A stretch of DNA of 64,000 nucleotides from Rhodanobacter sp. C05 (GCF_002001165.1 NZ_MUNQ01000018.1:124001-188000); one strand, 5' to 3'; shown: positions 32,414-42,757, numbered from the stretch's first letter. Program-made: numbers and translations. Notes: a model not told the origin generated them from the sequence alone.

Positions 32414-33465
32414 CAATGCACCTTGTCGATACTGATCGTGATCGGCGTCTTGCTGTCTACCGCGACGATGCCGGCATCGCCTTCGAGGTCGCCGGGCTGG
32501 GCGATCGGCTGGCCGCTGTGGCTGATCCGCGCGCCGACGAACACATGCGTCACTGACGACAGTTTCATCGCCGGTGTCATCGCCATCGCATCGGTGAGGG
32601 TAACGCTGGTTGGCAACTGGCTGGCGTCGAGCTTGGCCACTGCCAAGGGCATCGGTGGTCCGTTCTCGGCGCGGGCATAGACGAACAACGTGTCGCTCGC
32701 AGCAACCTTGCTCTTGAGTGCCGATGCCAGCGTGACCTGAACCTGCAGCGCTGCACCCCCGGGTGTGGCAGCAGGTGCGCTGCTCGATGCATCAGCCGGT
32801 GCGTCACCATCGCGGGCATCGGCCACCGCGATCTGTTCGGCGACAGCCTGAGCGACCTTCGAGCCCGGTTCCAGTTGCGGTTGAAGTACGCGCCAGGTGG
32901 CGGCGGCTTCGCGGTAGTCGCCATGCTGGAAATCGCTGATGCCGAGCAGCCACAGACCGCGCTGGCTGTCCGGCTGCAACTGCACCGCACGCTTGAGCAG
33001 CTCCAGTGCACGACCTTCGATCATGTGGTCGATGCGCGTCATCGAATCGGTTTCGGCCCAGCCCACCATCGCCTCGGCGTTGTTGGCGTTGAGCTGCAGC
33101 ACATGATCGTAGGCGTCGCGGGCGGCAGCCGGGTCGCGTTGCATGGTGCTGGTCTGTGCCAGCAGCATCCAGCCTTGCTGATCGTTCGGCTGCTGGGCAA
33201 GGTGGGCGCGCAGTTCGTCGATAGCCTGTGGCAGGGTCAGCGGCTGTCCGGCCTCAGCGTTAACGCCATTGAGCGCGGCTGGTGTGCCTATCAGCAGATA
33301 CAGGCCGGCAGCAGTCAATGGCAGCACGAAGGCAATCGCCAGGGTCAGTGCGAACACGCCACGTGAGCGCCCCGACTTGCGGCCCTGCCGTATCAACGGC
33401 AGCAGCAAGGCAGTCAGCGCCACAGCGATCATCACTGCAGCGGCGATGAGAAAAACGATCTTCAC
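32413..33465 (-). CDS. ccmI: Cytochrome c biogenesis protein CcmI (CycH)
   Basis: A haem-lyase subunit of 350 residues that holds apocytochrome c for CcmF/CcmH. Two N-terminal transmembrane segments are separated by a short basic loop (IRQGRKSGRSRG). A periplasmic TPR domain follows (about residues 85-215, e.g. WMLLAQTSTMQRDPAAARDAY and GLWLLGISDFQHGDYREAAA), then an Ala-rich linker and a C-terminal beta-rich domain. It overlaps ccmH by four bases. Confidence 0.92.
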   Translation of the reverse strand: MKIVFLIAAAVMIAVALTALLLPLIRQGRKSGRSRGVFALTLAIAFVLPLTAAGLYLLIGTPAALNGVNAEAGQPLTLPQAIDELRAHLAQQPNDQQGWMLLAQTSTMQRDPAAARDAYDHVLQLNANNAEAMVGWAETDSMTRIDHMIEGRALELLKRAVQLQPDSQRGLWLLGISDFQHGDYREAAATWRVLQPQLEPGSKVAQAVAEQIAVADARDGDAPADASSSAPAATPGGAALQVQVTLASALKSKVAASDTLFVYARAENGPPMPLAVAKLDASQLPTSVTLTDAMAMTPAMKLSSVTHVFVGARISHSGQPIAQPGDLEGDAGIVAVDSKTPITISIDKVH

Positions 33466-33938
33466 CAGTCGTCCCCGTTGTCGGTCGGTGTGTTGTCGGC
33501 CGACATGCTGTCAGCGGACAGGCTGGAGGCACGCTCATCACGGTTGCGTTTGCGGATCGCGACCAGCACCACGCCGGCGCCGCCGCACAGGATCAGCAGC
33601 GGACCGAACCACAGCAGCCAGGTGCCGGGTTTCAGTGGTGGGTCGTACAGCACGTAATCGGAATAACGGTCGACCAGGTACTGCTTGATCTCATCGTCGC
33701 TCCTGCCCTGCTGCATCAATTGAAAAATCTGGTTGCGCAGGTCGCGCGCGATCGGTGCGTTGGAATCGGCGAGCGTCTCGTTCTGGCACATCGGGCAGCG
33801 CAACTGCTGGGTCAGGTGCTGGAAGCGAAGTTCCTGCGAGTGATCGGCGAATGGCATTGGCTCGATCGCCTGCGCATGGGCCATGCCGGCAAACGTCAGC
33901 AATGCCACGAGCAGCACATGAAGAAGCGCACGCATCAT
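33462..33938 (-). CDS. ccmH: Cytochrome c maturation protein CcmH (CycL)
   Basis: A 158-residue periplasmic thiol-disulfide protein with a signal peptide (LLVALLTFAGMAHA). The redox motif is LRCPMCQNETLADSNAPIA, followed by a three-helix domain and a C-terminal membrane anchor (LWFGPLLILCGGAGVVLV). It reduces the haem-binding cysteines of apocytochrome c. This is the short form without the TPR extension, which is supplied by the separate ccmI. It overlaps ccmG by four bases. Confidence 0.95.
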   Translation of the reverse strand: MMRALLHVLLVALLTFAGMAHAQAIEPMPFADHSQELRFQHLTQQLRCPMCQNETLADSNAPIARDLRNQIFQLMQQGRSDDEIKQYLVDRYSDYVLYDPPLKPGTWLLWFGPLLILCGGAGVVLVAIRKRNRDERASSLSADSMSADNTPTDNGDDW

Positions 33939-34480
33939 GGCTGGGTCTCATGCGACAGCGCCGCGATCGCCGGCTTCAGTTCGCTGGCGACCACGTCCGG
34001 CGTCAGCGGACCGATGTGCTTGTAGCGGATCACGCCCTTCGCATCGATCAGGAAACTTTCCGGCGCGCCGTACACGCCGAAATCGATCGCGGTGCTGCCG
34101 GGTTCATCGGCAATCAGCACGTTGTAGGGATTGCCGTGTTCGGCGAGCCAGCGTTTGGCATCGGCCGGCGCGTCCTTGTAGTTGTAGCCGACCAGTTGCA
34201 CGCCGAGACTCGGGCCTTCGGCCTCCAGTACTGGATGCTCGGCGCCGCATTCCACGCACCAGCTGGCGAACACGTTGAGCAGGTAAGGTTTGCCCAGCAG
34301 GTCCGACTTGCTCACCGTCTGCGTGGGTTCATACAACTTGGGCAGCACGAAGGCAGGGGCTGGCTTGTTGAGCAACGGCGACGGAATCGCGCTCTGGTCG
34401 TGCTGGCTGTTCCACCAGATACCGAAACCGAACAGCAGCACCAGCAGCATGAAACCGAAGAACGGCAGCAACCGGTTCAT
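33935..34480 (-). CDS. ccmG: Thiol-disulfide oxidoreductase CcmG (DsbE)
   Basis: A membrane-tethered periplasmic thioredoxin of 181 residues. It has an N-terminal anchor (FFGFMLLVLLFGFGIWW), the active site FASWCVECGAEHP and the DsbE-specific GVYGAPESFLIDAKG segment. It passes electrons to CcmH or apocytochrome c. It overlaps both neighbours by four bases. Confidence 0.96.
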   Translation of the reverse strand: MNRLLPFFGFMLLVLLFGFGIWWNSQHDQSAIPSPLLNKPAPAFVLPKLYEPTQTVSKSDLLGKPYLLNVFASWCVECGAEHPVLEAEGPSLGVQLVGYNYKDAPADAKRWLAEHGNPYNVLIADEPGSTAIDFGVYGAPESFLIDAKGVIRYKHIGPLTPDVVASELKPAIAALSHETQP

Positions 34481-36450
34481 GCGTGATTTTCCTGCACCAG
34501 CAGGCCTTCGGTGCTTTCGCTTTCAGCGATGCGCTTGATGCGGAAACGCTTGTCCGCTGCACAGACGAAGCCACCCAACATCATCAGCAGGCCGCCACCC
34601 CAGATCCAGCGAATGAACGGCTTGTAGTACAGCCGCAGCGCCCAGGCGCCTTCGATATGGTTCGGATCCATCGGCTCGCCCAGGGCCACATACAGGTCAC
34701 GGGTGATGCCGGCGTCCACCGCGGACTCGGTCTGCACCTGGCCGCGCAGGTAGGTGCGCTTCTGCGGATGCATCACCGCAACTGGGTTGCCATCGCGGGT
34801 GACCGTGACCACGCCCTGGTCGGCGCGCCAGTTCGGTCCGGTGGTGCGATGCACGCCATCGAACAGGAAGTCATAACCGCCGATGTGCTGGGTCTGCCCC
34901 GGCGCCATCCGCACATCGCTGGTCACGCTGAGCGATTCGGACAGCAGCACGCCAGCCACGAAGACGCCCACACCCAGATGCGCCAGCAGCATGCCGGCCA
35001 TCTCGGCCGGGTAACGCCGGCCGCGCGGCACTTCGTGCCAGCGCTTGATCGCGTACAGCAACACGCCGACGGTGAGCCACACCAGCGACGCCACGCCGGC
35101 GATCGCCTTGAGCTGGCCGTGGACGAAGAACGCCGCCACGATCGCGCAGGCTGCGGCAGCAATGCCGGCGCGCAGCAACACCTGCTTCAGCACCGGCGTG
35201 TCGCCCTTGCCCCAGCGCAGGAATGGCCCGAACGGCAGCAGCAGCACGACCGGCAGCATCAGCAACGGAAACAGGAAACCGAAGTAGGGCGGCCCGACCG
35301 AGATGCGGCCCATGTTCAGCGCATCGCCGATCAGCGGGAACAAGGTGCCGAGGAGCACCATTGCCGCTGCCACCGCAAACATCAGGTTGCCGATCAGCAG
35401 CACGGTCTCGCGCGACGCCAGCTGGAACGCCTTGCCACCGGCGACCTTCGGCGCACGCAACGCATACAGCAGCAGCGAACCACCGACCACGATGGTCAGG
35501 AAGGCCAGGATGAACACGCCGCGGCGCGGATCGGAGGCAAATGCATGCACCGAGGTGAGCACGCCCGAGCGTACCAGGAAGGTGCCGAGCAGGCTCAGCG
35601 AGAACGCGAAGATCGACAGCAGAATGGTCCACGCACGCAGCGAGCCGCGCTTCTCGGTGACTGCCTGCGCATGGATCAGCGCCAGGCCAACCAGCCATGG
35701 CATGAAGCTGGCGTTTTCCACCGGATCCCAGAACCACCAGCCGCCCCAGCCCAGTTCGGCATACGCCCACCAACTGCCGGCGACGATGCCGCAGGTGAGG
35801 AAGGCCCAGGCGATGTTCGTCCACGGCCGTGCCCAGCGCACCCACGCCTGTTCCAGCTCGCCACCGAGCAGGGCGGCGATCGAGAACGCGAACGCCACCG
35901 AGAAGCCGACGTAGCCGGTGTACAGCACCGGCGGGTGGAATGTCATGCCCGGATCCTGCAACACAGGGTTCAGATCGGCGCCGTCGCCCGGCATCGGCAA
36001 CAGCCGTCCGAACGGATCCGAGGTGAAGATGATGAAGGCGAGGAAACCCACCGCGATCAGGCCCATCACGGCCAGCACTCGCGCGGCGAACACCTCGGGA
36101 AGTTTCTGGCTGAACGCGGCCAGTGCCACCGTCCATACGTTGAGGATGAAGATCCACAGCAGCAGCGAACCTTCATGCGCGCCCCATAACGCGGCGATGC
36201 GGTAGTACCAGGGCAGCGCCAGGTTCGAGTTGTCGGCCACGTACTGCACCGAGAAATCGAAATGCACGAATGCCCAGACCAGGATGCCGAACGCCAGCGC
36301 CACGAATACCGCCTGGCCCGCTGCCGCAGGACGTGCCACGGCCATCAGCGCGCGGTTGCCACGCCATGCACCGAATAGCGGCAGGATGCCCTGCGCCAGC
36401 GCCAGCAACAGGGCAAGGATCAGCGCGAGCTGGCCGAGTTCCGGCGTCAT
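34477..36450 (-). CDS. ccmF: Cytochrome c haem lyase CcmF
   Basis: A 657-residue polytopic membrane protein with about fifteen segments. It contains the haem-handling WWD signature ([19 protein letters not shown]) and conserved membrane histidines (for example [13 protein letters not shown]). A periplasmic C-terminal domain follows ([20 protein letters not shown]). It joins haem from CcmE to apocytochrome c. It is translationally coupled to ccmE and ccmG by four-base overlaps. Confidence 0.97.
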   Translation of the reverse strand: MTPELGQLALILALLLALAQGILPLFGAWRGNRALMAVARPAAAGQAVFVALAFGILVWAFVHFDFSVQYVADNSNLALPWYYRIAALWGAHEGSLLLWIFILNVWTVALAAFSQKLPEVFAARVLAVMGLIAVGFLAFIIFTSDPFGRLLPMPGDGADLNPVLQDPGMTFHPPVLYTGYVGFSVAFAFSIAALLGGELEQAWVRWARPWTNIAWAFLTCGIVAGSWWAYAELGWGGWWFWDPVENASFMPWLVGLALIHAQAVTEKRGSLRAWTILLSIFAFSLSLLGTFLVRSGVLTSVHAFASDPRRGVFILAFLTIVVGGSLLLYALRAPKVAGGKAFQLASRETVLLIGNLMFAVAAAMVLLGTLFPLIGDALNMGRISVGPPYFGFLFPLLMLPVVLLLPFGPFLRWGKGDTPVLKQVLLRAGIAAAACAIVAAFFVHGQLKAIAGVASLVWLTVGVLLYAIKRWHEVPRGRRYPAEMAGMLLAHLGVGVFVAGVLLSESLSVTSDVRMAPGQTQHIGGYDFLFDGVHRTTGPNWRADQGVVTVTRDGNPVAVMHPQKRTYLRGQVQTESAVDAGITRDLYVALGEPMDPNHIEGAWALRLYYKPFIRWIWGGGLLMMLGGFVCAADKRFRIKRIAESESTEGLLVQENHA

Positions 36451-36920
36451 GGCATGTCGCCCTGCGCGGATTCTTCGCCGACTTTCTTGTTCGCGTGCGC
36501 CTTCGCCATCGCGTCCTTCAACTCTTTCGGCATGTACGTTTCGTCATGCTTGGCCAGCACTTCGGTGGCGACGAAGCGGGCGCCATCCATGTGACCGGTC
36601 GCGATCACCGACTGGTTGTCGCGGAACAGGTCGGGCAGGATGCCGGTGTACTCCACCGGCATCGCGCCGCCGGCATCGACCACGCTGAAGGTGACCTGGA
36701 GTGTGTCCTTGCTGCGCTGGATCGAGCCGGCCTTGACCATGCCGCCAAGGCGGAACGTCTTGTAATCGGCGGCCTGGCCCGACTGCACCTGGCTCGGCGT
36801 GAGCAGGTAATTCATGTTGTTCTGCAGGGCATACACGCCCAAGCCGACCGCCAGTGCGGCGGCGGCGGCAATCAGGACGACGATGGTGAGCCGGCGTTTG
36901 CGGGTGGGATTCATGGGCAT
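36447..36920 (-). CDS. ccmE: Haem chaperone CcmE
   Basis: A 157-residue periplasmic haem carrier with one N-terminal anchor ([22 protein letters not shown]), an OB-fold body and the covalent haem histidine in [12 protein letters not shown], including the conserved tyrosine. The tail is rich in lysine. ATG 36920 is used; a second ATG two codons later is equally possible. Confidence 0.95.
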   Translation of the reverse strand: MPMNPTRKRRLTIVVLIAAAAALAVGLGVYALQNNMNYLLTPSQVQSGQAADYKTFRLGGMVKAGSIQRSKDTLQVTFSVVDAGGAMPVEYTGILPDLFRDNQSVIATGHMDGARFVATEVLAKHDETYMPKELKDAMAKAHANKKVGEESAQGDMP

Positions 36921-36938
36921 GTCGTGATCCGTCGTCTC

Positions 36939-37184
36939 TTAGAGAGACGGTGGAGTGATGATGGGGTTGCTGGCTGCGCGATCCTGTCGCGAACTCTGTC
37001 GTGCGATGCGCGCGCGAAGTTCGCGCAGCACGCGACGACGGCGCAGTCGCGGAGCGATGCTGTCGACGATCAGCACGATGAAGAACACCGCATAGGCCGG
37101 CCACACATAGGCGGCATAACCGCCCATCTTGAAGAAAGCGGCGGCATTGCCGCTCTCGGCGAAAAACGTCTGCAAGGCACTCAT
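36939..37184 (-). CDS. ccmD: Haem exporter subunit CcmD
   Basis: A small 81-residue membrane protein (FFKMGGYAAYVWPAYAVFFI with a basic tail RRRRVLRELRARIARQ). It helps release haem-loaded CcmE from the CcmABC complex. It is longer than E. coli CcmD. It overlaps ccmC by four bases and ends eighteen bases before ccmE. Confidence 0.88.
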   Translation of the reverse strand: MSALQTFFAESGNAAAFFKMGGYAAYVWPAYAVFFIVLIVDSIAPRLRRRRVLRELRARIARQSSRQDRAASNPIITPPSL

Positions 37185-37939
37185 TGGCGTGCCTCGCTTT
37201 CGGCGATCTTGCGCACCCAGTCCTTGCCGCCTTCCAGCGCCAGCAGATCGGTGCGCACGCGGCTAAACAGACTGGCGATGTAATAGAACTTGGTCGCCAG
37301 CATCATGCTGAGCAGCGGCCACAGCATGTCCCAGGAAATCTTCGACTGGCCGAACACGTTGATGGTGCTGCCCTGATGCAGGGTGTTCCACCAATTCACC
37401 GAGAAATGCACGATCGGCACGTTGATGATGCCGATGATCGCCAGGAACGCCGCGGCGCGCGCGCCCTGGCGGCGATCCTCGAACGCGTGGTACAGCCCGA
37501 TCACCCCGAGATAGAGGAACAGCAGCACCAGCTCGGAAGTGAGCCGCGCATCCCACGTCCACCAGGTGCCCCACATCGGCTTGCCCCACAGTGAGCCGGT
37601 GACCAGGGTGATGAAGGTGAACGCTGCGCCGATCGGCGCCGATTCCATCGCCACCACTTCCGCCAACTTGAGCCGCCATACCAGCGCGATGAACGCCGCC
37701 ACACCCATCACGGCATAGATGAACATGCTCATCCACGCGCTGGGCACGTGGATGAAGATGATCCGGTAGGCATCACCCTGCTGGTAGTCGGCCGGTGCCA
37801 GCACCAGGCCACCGTACAGCGCGATCGCGCCGAACAGCAAGGCCAGTGCCATCGCCCACGGTCGCAGGGCGCCGGCGAAACGGTAGAAGGTCGGCGGCGA
37901 GCCGAGTTTGTGCAACCAGAGCGGAATCCAGTTAGACAT
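37181..37939 (-). CDS. ccmC: Haem exporter protein CcmC
   Basis: A 252-residue protein with six transmembrane segments. It contains the WWD motif (GKPMWGTWWTWDARLTSE) and periplasmic histidines (FIHVPSAWMSMF, VHFSVNWWNTLHQGST) used to attach haem to CcmE. It lies nine bases after ccmB. Confidence 0.96.
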   Translation of the reverse strand: MSNWIPLWLHKLGSPPTFYRFAGALRPWAMALALLFGAIALYGGLVLAPADYQQGDAYRIIFIHVPSAWMSMFIYAVMGVAAFIALVWRLKLAEVVAMESAPIGAAFTFITLVTGSLWGKPMWGTWWTWDARLTSELVLLFLYLGVIGLYHAFEDRRQGARAAAFLAIIGIINVPIVHFSVNWWNTLHQGSTINVFGQSKISWDMLWPLLSMMLATKFYYIASLFSRVRTDLLALEGGKDWVRKIAESEARQ

Positions 37940-37948
37940 GGTGAATCG

Positions 37949-38635
37949 TCAGGCGTCCAAGGCAATACGAAGGGCGGCTGCACAGGCCAGTGGCGCAAGT
38001 ACCACGGCAAGTACCAGTGCGGCACCGAGCCAGGCGATCGGCGCGAGCCACGGCAGTCCCTGTTGAGCGGCCGCCACGGCACCCGCGGCGAAGATCACGG
38101 CCGGCACGCACAAAGGCAGCAACATCAAGGCAAGCAGCATACCAGAGCGCCGGGTGCCGGCCGTCAGTGCCACCAGCACGGCGCCCAGCAGACTGAGCAG
38201 GGGCGTGGCCAGCAGCAGCGCCAGCAGCAACACCGGAATCACTGCGCCGGGCAGGTGCAGCATCGCGGCCAGCAGCGGTGCGATCACGATCAACGGCAGT
38301 GCGGTGGTCAGCCAGTGGGCGAGGATCTTCATGCCCAGCATCAGCGCCAGCGGCTGCGGCGCCAGTACCAGCTGTTCCAGCGAGCCATCCTCGATATCGC
38401 TGGAGAACATCGCATCCAGCGCCAGCAGCATCGCCAGCAGCACGGTGACCAGCACCACGCCGCCGGCGATCCGTTGCAGCAAGGTGTCTTCCGGTCCCAG
38501 CGCAAACGGGAACAGCATCGTCACGATCAGCGCGTACAGCACCGGCATCGCGATATCGCCACGCCGGCGCCAGGCCAGCGTGAGGTCGCGCCGCAGCATT
38601 GCCGCACACGCGTTGAGGAGGCGCGGATGGCTCAT
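37949..38635 (-). CDS. ccmB: Haem exporter protein CcmB
   Basis: The 228-residue membrane subunit of the CcmAB ABC transporter, with six hydrophobic segments and the conserved [19 protein letters not shown] segment. The long upstream extension of the open frame overlaps ccmA out of frame and is not coding. ATG 38635 overlaps the ccmA stop by four bases. Confidence 0.93.
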   Translation of the reverse strand: MSHPRLLNACAAMLRRDLTLAWRRRGDIAMPVLYALIVTMLFPFALGPEDTLLQRIAGGVVLVTVLLAMLLALDAMFSSDIEDGSLEQLVLAPQPLALMLGMKILAHWLTTALPLIVIAPLLAAMLHLPGAVIPVLLLALLLATPLLSLLGAVLVALTAGTRRSGMLLALMLLPLCVPAVIFAAGAVAAAQQGLPWLAPIAWLGAALVLAVVLAPLACAAALRIALDA

Positions 38636-39267
38636 GCGTGCATCCGGATATGCCGCGGTTCGCCGCCATGAAAACTCACTGCGCCATGACTGGTGACCAG
38701 CGCGGCACCACCCGCGGCGGTGTGCGTTTCCAGCAGTTGATTGACCAAGGCGATGCCGATGCGGTCGAGGTTGGCGTAGGGTTCGTCGAGCAGCCACAAC
38801 GTGGCTGGCAATAACAGCAGTCGCGCGAGTGCGGCGCGCTTCTTCTGGCCGGCAGACAGCCGGCGCACCGGTTCGTCCTCGTAGCCGCCCAAGCCGATCT
38901 CGGCCAGTACGGAAATCACGTTGACACCGTCGCGACAACCGAACAGGCCGGCGGCAATATGCAGGTTCTCGCATGGACTGAGATCGGCCTTGAGACCGAG
39001 CTGATGACCGAGAAACAGGATCTCGCCGGCGCAGGTGTCGCGCTGCAAGGGTGCGCCGCGCCAGTTCAGTTCGCCTTCGCCAACATGCAGCAGGCCGGCG
39101 AGGATGCGCAGCAACGTGGTCTTGCCGCTGCCGTTGTCGCCTTCGACCAGGGCCAGTTCACCCGCGTGCAGTTGGAAATCCAGCGGCGCGAACACCGGTT
39201 CGTCCTGGCGAAGAAAGCTCAAGGCCCGCGCTTCGAGCAGGGGCACGGCGGTGGGGGCGGCGGTCAT
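38632..39267 (-). CDS. ccmA: Haem exporter ATP-binding protein CcmA
   Basis: An ABC ATPase of about 211 residues: Walker [17 protein letters not shown], signature [17 protein letters not shown], Walker [15 protein letters not shown] and H-loop [11 protein letters not shown] hydrolysis drives release of holo-CcmE. It is the first gene of the ccmABCDEFGHI operon. ATG 39267 is used; the frame extends to a TTG. Confidence 0.94.
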   Translation of the reverse strand: MTAAPTAVPLLEARALSFLRQDEPVFAPLDFQLHAGELALVEGDNGSGKTTLLRILAGLLHVGEGELNWRGAPLQRDTCAGEILFLGHQLGLKADLSPCENLHIAAGLFGCRDGVNVISVLAEIGLGGYEDEPVRRLSAGQKKRAALARLLLLPATLWLLDEPYANLDRIGIALVNQLLETHTAAGGAALVTSHGAVSFHGGEPRHIRMHA

Positions 39268-39324
39268 TGCCTCGATTGTCCGCAATGCCGATGGCGCTTG
39301 TCCATGCGGCGTGCTGCCGCTGGT

Positions 39325-39816
39325 TCAGGAGCGCAGCAGACGCAGGCTGGCAGCCGCTGCGCCTTGGCCATGCACATAAGCGTTCTGCTCGTGGCGATGG
39401 CACAGCGCATCGATGGCGGCAGTATCCAGGCCGATGACGAACAGGCTGGGTTCGCTCCAGCTGCCGGGGCCGATCCCGATCGCCGGATAGATCGCCGCTT
39501 CCGGCGATGCGCGCAACGCGGTCAGCAGCTCGCGTTGCGCGGCGAGGTTGTCCTCTGTCGCGCGTGTTTCCGAGCGGGGATTCCATGCCGTGATGAAACC
39601 CCATGAGCGGGTGCCGACCAGGGTCTGGAGCGACTCCGGCAGCGGCTGGTCGATGCGGATGCGTGCCCACGCCGCCCATGGATGGGCCAGTGTCGCGGGC
39701 GCCCCAAGAGGGGGCACCCAAAGAGCGGGCGCAGGATGCGCTGGAGCGACCTCCACTTCGTCGAGGCAGACGAGGTAGTCGGTGTCGCGAAACGCGTCGA
39801 GCAGCGCCTTATCCAT
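39325..39816 (-). CDS. DUF3293-family protein
   Basis: A 163-residue cytoplasmic protein of unknown function. DUF3293 hallmarks are WGFITAWNPRSETRATEDNL followed by IYPAIGIGPGSWSEPSLFVI and a C-terminal helix with HEQNAYVHG. It overlaps the end of kmo by eight bases and probably shares its transcript. It lies 57 bases ahead of ccmA on the same strand. Confidence 0.8.
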   Translation of the reverse strand: MDKALLDAFRDTDYLVCLDEVEVAPAHPAPALWVPPLGAPATLAHPWAAWARIRIDQPLPESLQTLVGTRSWGFITAWNPRSETRATEDNLAAQRELLTALRASPEAAIYPAIGIGPGSWSEPSLFVIGLDTAAIDALCHRHEQNAYVHGQGAAAASLRLLRS

Positions 39817-41212
39817 GCCGTAGCGGCGGCAACGGCGGCAGGCTGGTCCTGATCAGATTTGCCGCCATGTCGAGATCGACGTCCGCCACGCGGGTCGAGC
39901 CGTGCAGCAATTGCTCCAGCAGCGCGTCCTGCGCCTGACCGCGTTCGAGTGCGTAGGCGTAGGGCAGATGGGTGAAAGTGACCATGCGATAGCGCGCCAT
40001 GTAGTGCTCAGGCGCGCGCGTGGCCAGCAGCGCACCCAGTTCGCGTTTGGCCAGATAGTGCGGATCGGCGACCGAGTCGCGCATCTCGATGTAGTTCTCC
40101 AATGCCATCGTGGCGATCGCGTTGGCATTGGGCTGGCGCACGCGCTGGAATTCGGCGAACACCTCGGCGCTGTCGTTCGGCGCAGCGGCCAGCAGGTTTG
40201 CCAGCACCACGGTGTCCTCGAAGCCGCAGTTCATGCCCTGGCCGTGGAACGGCACGATCGCATGGGCGGCATCGCCGATCAGCAGCGCACGGCCATCGAT
40301 GTGCCAGCGATCCAGATACAGCGTGGACAGGGTGCCGACCGGGTGGCTGGCGTAGTCCTCGTCGAAGCGTGGGATGAGTGGCGGCAGACCTGGAAACTGT
40401 TCGCTGAAAAAGGTTGCGGCAGCGGCTGCGTCGGGCAGTGTGGCAAAGCTCGGTGCCGCGCCTTGCGCAGGCAGAAACAGGGTGACGGTGAAGCTGCCTT
40501 CGGTATTCGGCAGCGCGATGCACATGTAGCCGCCGCGCGGCCAGATATGCAGCGCGTGTGGCTCCAGCGCGAACTGGTCGTGGCCACCGCTGAACTGCAG
40601 CACGGCAGCCGGCAGTTCGCCCGCTGGCGGGATCTCCAGTTCCTTGTAGCCGTGGCCGAGCGACTCGATGCGCTCGCCCAGCGGACTGTGTGCATCCATC
40701 GCGGCGCGCACGGCCGAACCGGCGCCATCGGCACCGATCAGCATGCCGACCGGCAACTCGCGTTCCACACCGGTGGCATCGGCCAGTCGGATGCGTTGTG
40801 CGTCGAAGTCGGCGCTCACTAGTGACTGCCCGAAATGGAACTGCACGCCGGCTGCTTCGGCGGCATCCAGCAGCAGCATGTTCAGCGCACCGCGCGAGAC
40901 CGACCAGATCACCTCGCTGTCGTCGACGCCATAGCGCTGCAGGCCACTGTCGCCGTCGCGGGTGTGCACCATACGTCCGCGCATCATCACCGCACGCTGC
41001 AACACATCGTCAGCCAGCCCGGCCGTGCGAAGAGCCTGCAGGCCACGTTCGGCCAAGGCCAGATTGATTGAGCGGCCGCCGAGAAAGCCAGCCAGCCGGG
41101 GATCGGGGCGCTTCTCGTAGACCTCGACGGCAAAACCGCGCTGCGCCAGCTGCTGCGCCAGCAAGGCGCCGACAAGACCGCCGCCGATAAGGGTGATGGG
41201 TTGCTGCGCCAT
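39809..41212 (-). CDS. kmo: Kynurenine 3-monooxygenase
   Basis: A FAD- and NADPH-dependent hydroxylase of 467 residues that makes 3-hydroxykynurenine in tryptophan breakdown or eukaryote-like quinolinate synthesis. Motifs are TLIGGGLVGALLAQQLAQRG (FAD dinucleotide fold), MLIGADGAGSAVRAAM (DG motif region) and LIGDAAHAIVPFHGQGMNCG (second FAD motif). ATG 41212 gives the usual N-terminus. The other kyn genes are not in this window. Confidence 0.93.
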   Translation of the reverse strand: MAQQPITLIGGGLVGALLAQQLAQRGFAVEVYEKRPDPRLAGFLGGRSINLALAERGLQALRTAGLADDVLQRAVMMRGRMVHTRDGDSGLQRYGVDDSEVIWSVSRGALNMLLLDAAEAAGVQFHFGQSLVSADFDAQRIRLADATGVERELPVGMLIGADGAGSAVRAAMDAHSPLGERIESLGHGYKELEIPPAGELPAAVLQFSGGHDQFALEPHALHIWPRGGYMCIALPNTEGSFTVTLFLPAQGAAPSFATLPDAAAAATFFSEQFPGLPPLIPRFDEDYASHPVGTLSTLYLDRWHIDGRALLIGDAAHAIVPFHGQGMNCGFEDTVVLANLLAAAPNDSAEVFAEFQRVRQPNANAIATMALENYIEMRDSVADPHYLAKRELGALLATRAPEHYMARYRMVTFTHLPYAYALERGQAQDALLEQLLHGSTRVADVDLDMAANLIRTSLPPLPPLRHG

Positions 41213-41300
41213 GCTGCGATCCGTGAAGAGTGTCCGCCCACTGTTCCGCATGCGGCGCGCGACTGCAATCCCGGCGGTCCCGGATTGCGCGCAGGCCCGC

Positions 41301-42062
41301 TCAGAAGCTCATGAAATAGCCACCGTTGACCGGCAGGTTGGCGCCGGTGATGTAGCCGGCATCGTCGGCAGCGAGGAAATTCACCGCACGGGCGATATCG
41401 GCTGGAGCGCCGAGGCGGCCGACCGGGATGTCGGCGATGATCTGCGCGCGGATCTCGGCCGAGACGGCGGCGACCATCGGTGTGTCGCAGTAACCTGGTG
41501 ACACTGTGTTCACGGTGACGCCCTTGCGTGCGGTTTCGCGCGCCAGCGCCATGCTGAAACCGTGCACGCCAGCCTTGGCGGCGGAGTAGTTGGTCTGGCC
41601 GAACTGACCGGTCTGGCCATTCACCGAGCTGATGTTGACGATGCGGCCGAAGTTACGGGTGGTCATGCCGTCGACGACGTTGCGGCACATGTTGAATACG
41701 CCGTCGAGATTCACCCGCATCAGTTCATGCCATTGCTGTGGCGACATCTTGCGCAGGCTGGCATCACGCGTAATGCCGGCAGCATTGACCAGGATGTCCA
41801 CGCTGCCGTGCTGCTGCTCGATGCGCGTGGTCAGCTGCCGGCAGCTGTCGAAGTCGCTGACATCGGCTGCCTCGAACGTGATGGCGCCATCGAAACCGGC
41901 CAGTTCCTCGCGAAATGCCGCGATGCGCTCATTGCGCGCAGCCAGATCTACCGCAATCACTCTGCAGCCCGTTTGCAGCAGCTGGCGGCAGATTGCGGTG
42001 CCGAGTCCACCGATGCCGCCGGTAACCACCGCCACACGCTTCGGGAGAGCAACTTCGCTCAT
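41301..42062 (-). CDS. phbB: Acetoacetyl-CoA reductase (SDR family)
   Basis: A short-chain dehydrogenase of 253 residues that makes (R)-3-hydroxybutyryl-CoA for polyhydroxybutyrate. It has nucleotide motif VTGGIGGLGTAIC, VNAAGITRD, catalytic Ser in NISSVNGQTGQFG, YSAAKAG (Tyr and Lys) and the ending TGANLPVNGGYFM. It lies just after phaR, supporting the polyester role over generic ketoacyl reduction. The phaC and phaA genes are not in the window. Confidence 0.88.
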   Translation of the reverse strand: MSEVALPKRVAVVTGGIGGLGTAICRQLLQTGCRVIAVDLAARNERIAAFREELAGFDGAITFEAADVSDFDSCRQLTTRIEQQHGSVDILVNAAGITRDASLRKMSPQQWHELMRVNLDGVFNMCRNVVDGMTTRNFGRIVNISSVNGQTGQFGQTNYSAAKAGVHGFSMALARETARKGVTVNTVSPGYCDTPMVAAVSAEIRAQIIADIPVGRLGAPADIARAVNFLAADDAGYITGANLPVNGGYFMSF

Positions 42063-42181
42063 GGGTTTTCGTCCCCTTGGTTTCGATCATGCGGCAAGGC
42101 AGCACATGCTGTGCTGCAGCGCTCGACCTGGAATGCAACAAACGGACGGCACGTGACTACGCGCCGTCGTGCGGACTGGTA

Positions 42182-42679
42182 TCAGCCGGATTTCTTGCTG
42201 CTGCGAGTGCTTGCGCCCGGTGTCGGTATGACCTTGGCGGCGGTGTCGATCAGCCCCCGCTGCATCGCCTGGAAGGCTGCCATGTTGCGCTCGGTCAGGT
42301 CATTCAGCGTGTTCCATGGGGTCTGCCCCATCAGGCTGTTAAGCTGGCTGCGGAACTGAGTCTGCTGATCCAGGAACACCTGCAGGCTGCGCTCCAGATA
42401 GGGCCCCATGAAGCCCTGCAGTGAATCGCCATAGAAACGGATGATCTGGCTGAGCAGCTGCGGCGACAGCATCGGCTGCCCCTTGTCTTCGTGCTCGGAG
42501 ATGATCTGAAGCAGGACCGAACGGGTCAGATCCTCGCCCGTCTTGGCATCGCGGACTTCGAAATCCTCGTTGTCCAGCACCAGCTGTCGGACTTCCTCCA
42601 GCGTGATGTAGCTGGAGATTTCCGTGTCGTAGAGACGCCGGTTCGGATACTTCTTGATGGTGCGTTTAGTTTGTGCCAT
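42182..42679 (-). CDS. phaR: Polyhydroxyalkanoate synthesis repressor PhaR
   Basis: A 165-residue regulator with the PhaR DNA-binding domain at the N-terminus (RTIKKYPNRRLYDTEISSYI) and the PHB-accumulation regulatory domain (LLSQIIRFYGDSLQGFMGPY). It binds nascent polymer and derepresses phasin and its own gene. It lies upstream of phbB on the same strand with a 119-base gap. Confidence 0.93.
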   Translation of the reverse strand: MAQTKRTIKKYPNRRLYDTEISSYITLEEVRQLVLDNEDFEVRDAKTGEDLTRSVLLQIISEHEDKGQPMLSPQLLSQIIRFYGDSLQGFMGPYLERSLQVFLDQQTQFRSQLNSLMGQTPWNTLNDLTERNMAAFQAMQRGLIDTAAKVIPTPGASTRSSKKSG

Positions 42680-42732
42680 GCGGCGAACGCTAGCAGAAGA
42701 TATTGCGCCGCACCAGCCGTAGCCGGGTATTT

Positions 42733-42757
42733 ATGCTGCAGCCATCGACTGCAGCAT
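42733..42757 (-). terminator. Hairpin after emrB
   Basis: A perfect ATGCTGCAG/CTGCAGCAT stem with a seven-base loop lies seven bases past the emrB stop and before the phaR promoter region. There is no strong T-run. It is a likely end signal of the efflux operon. Confidence 0.5.
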
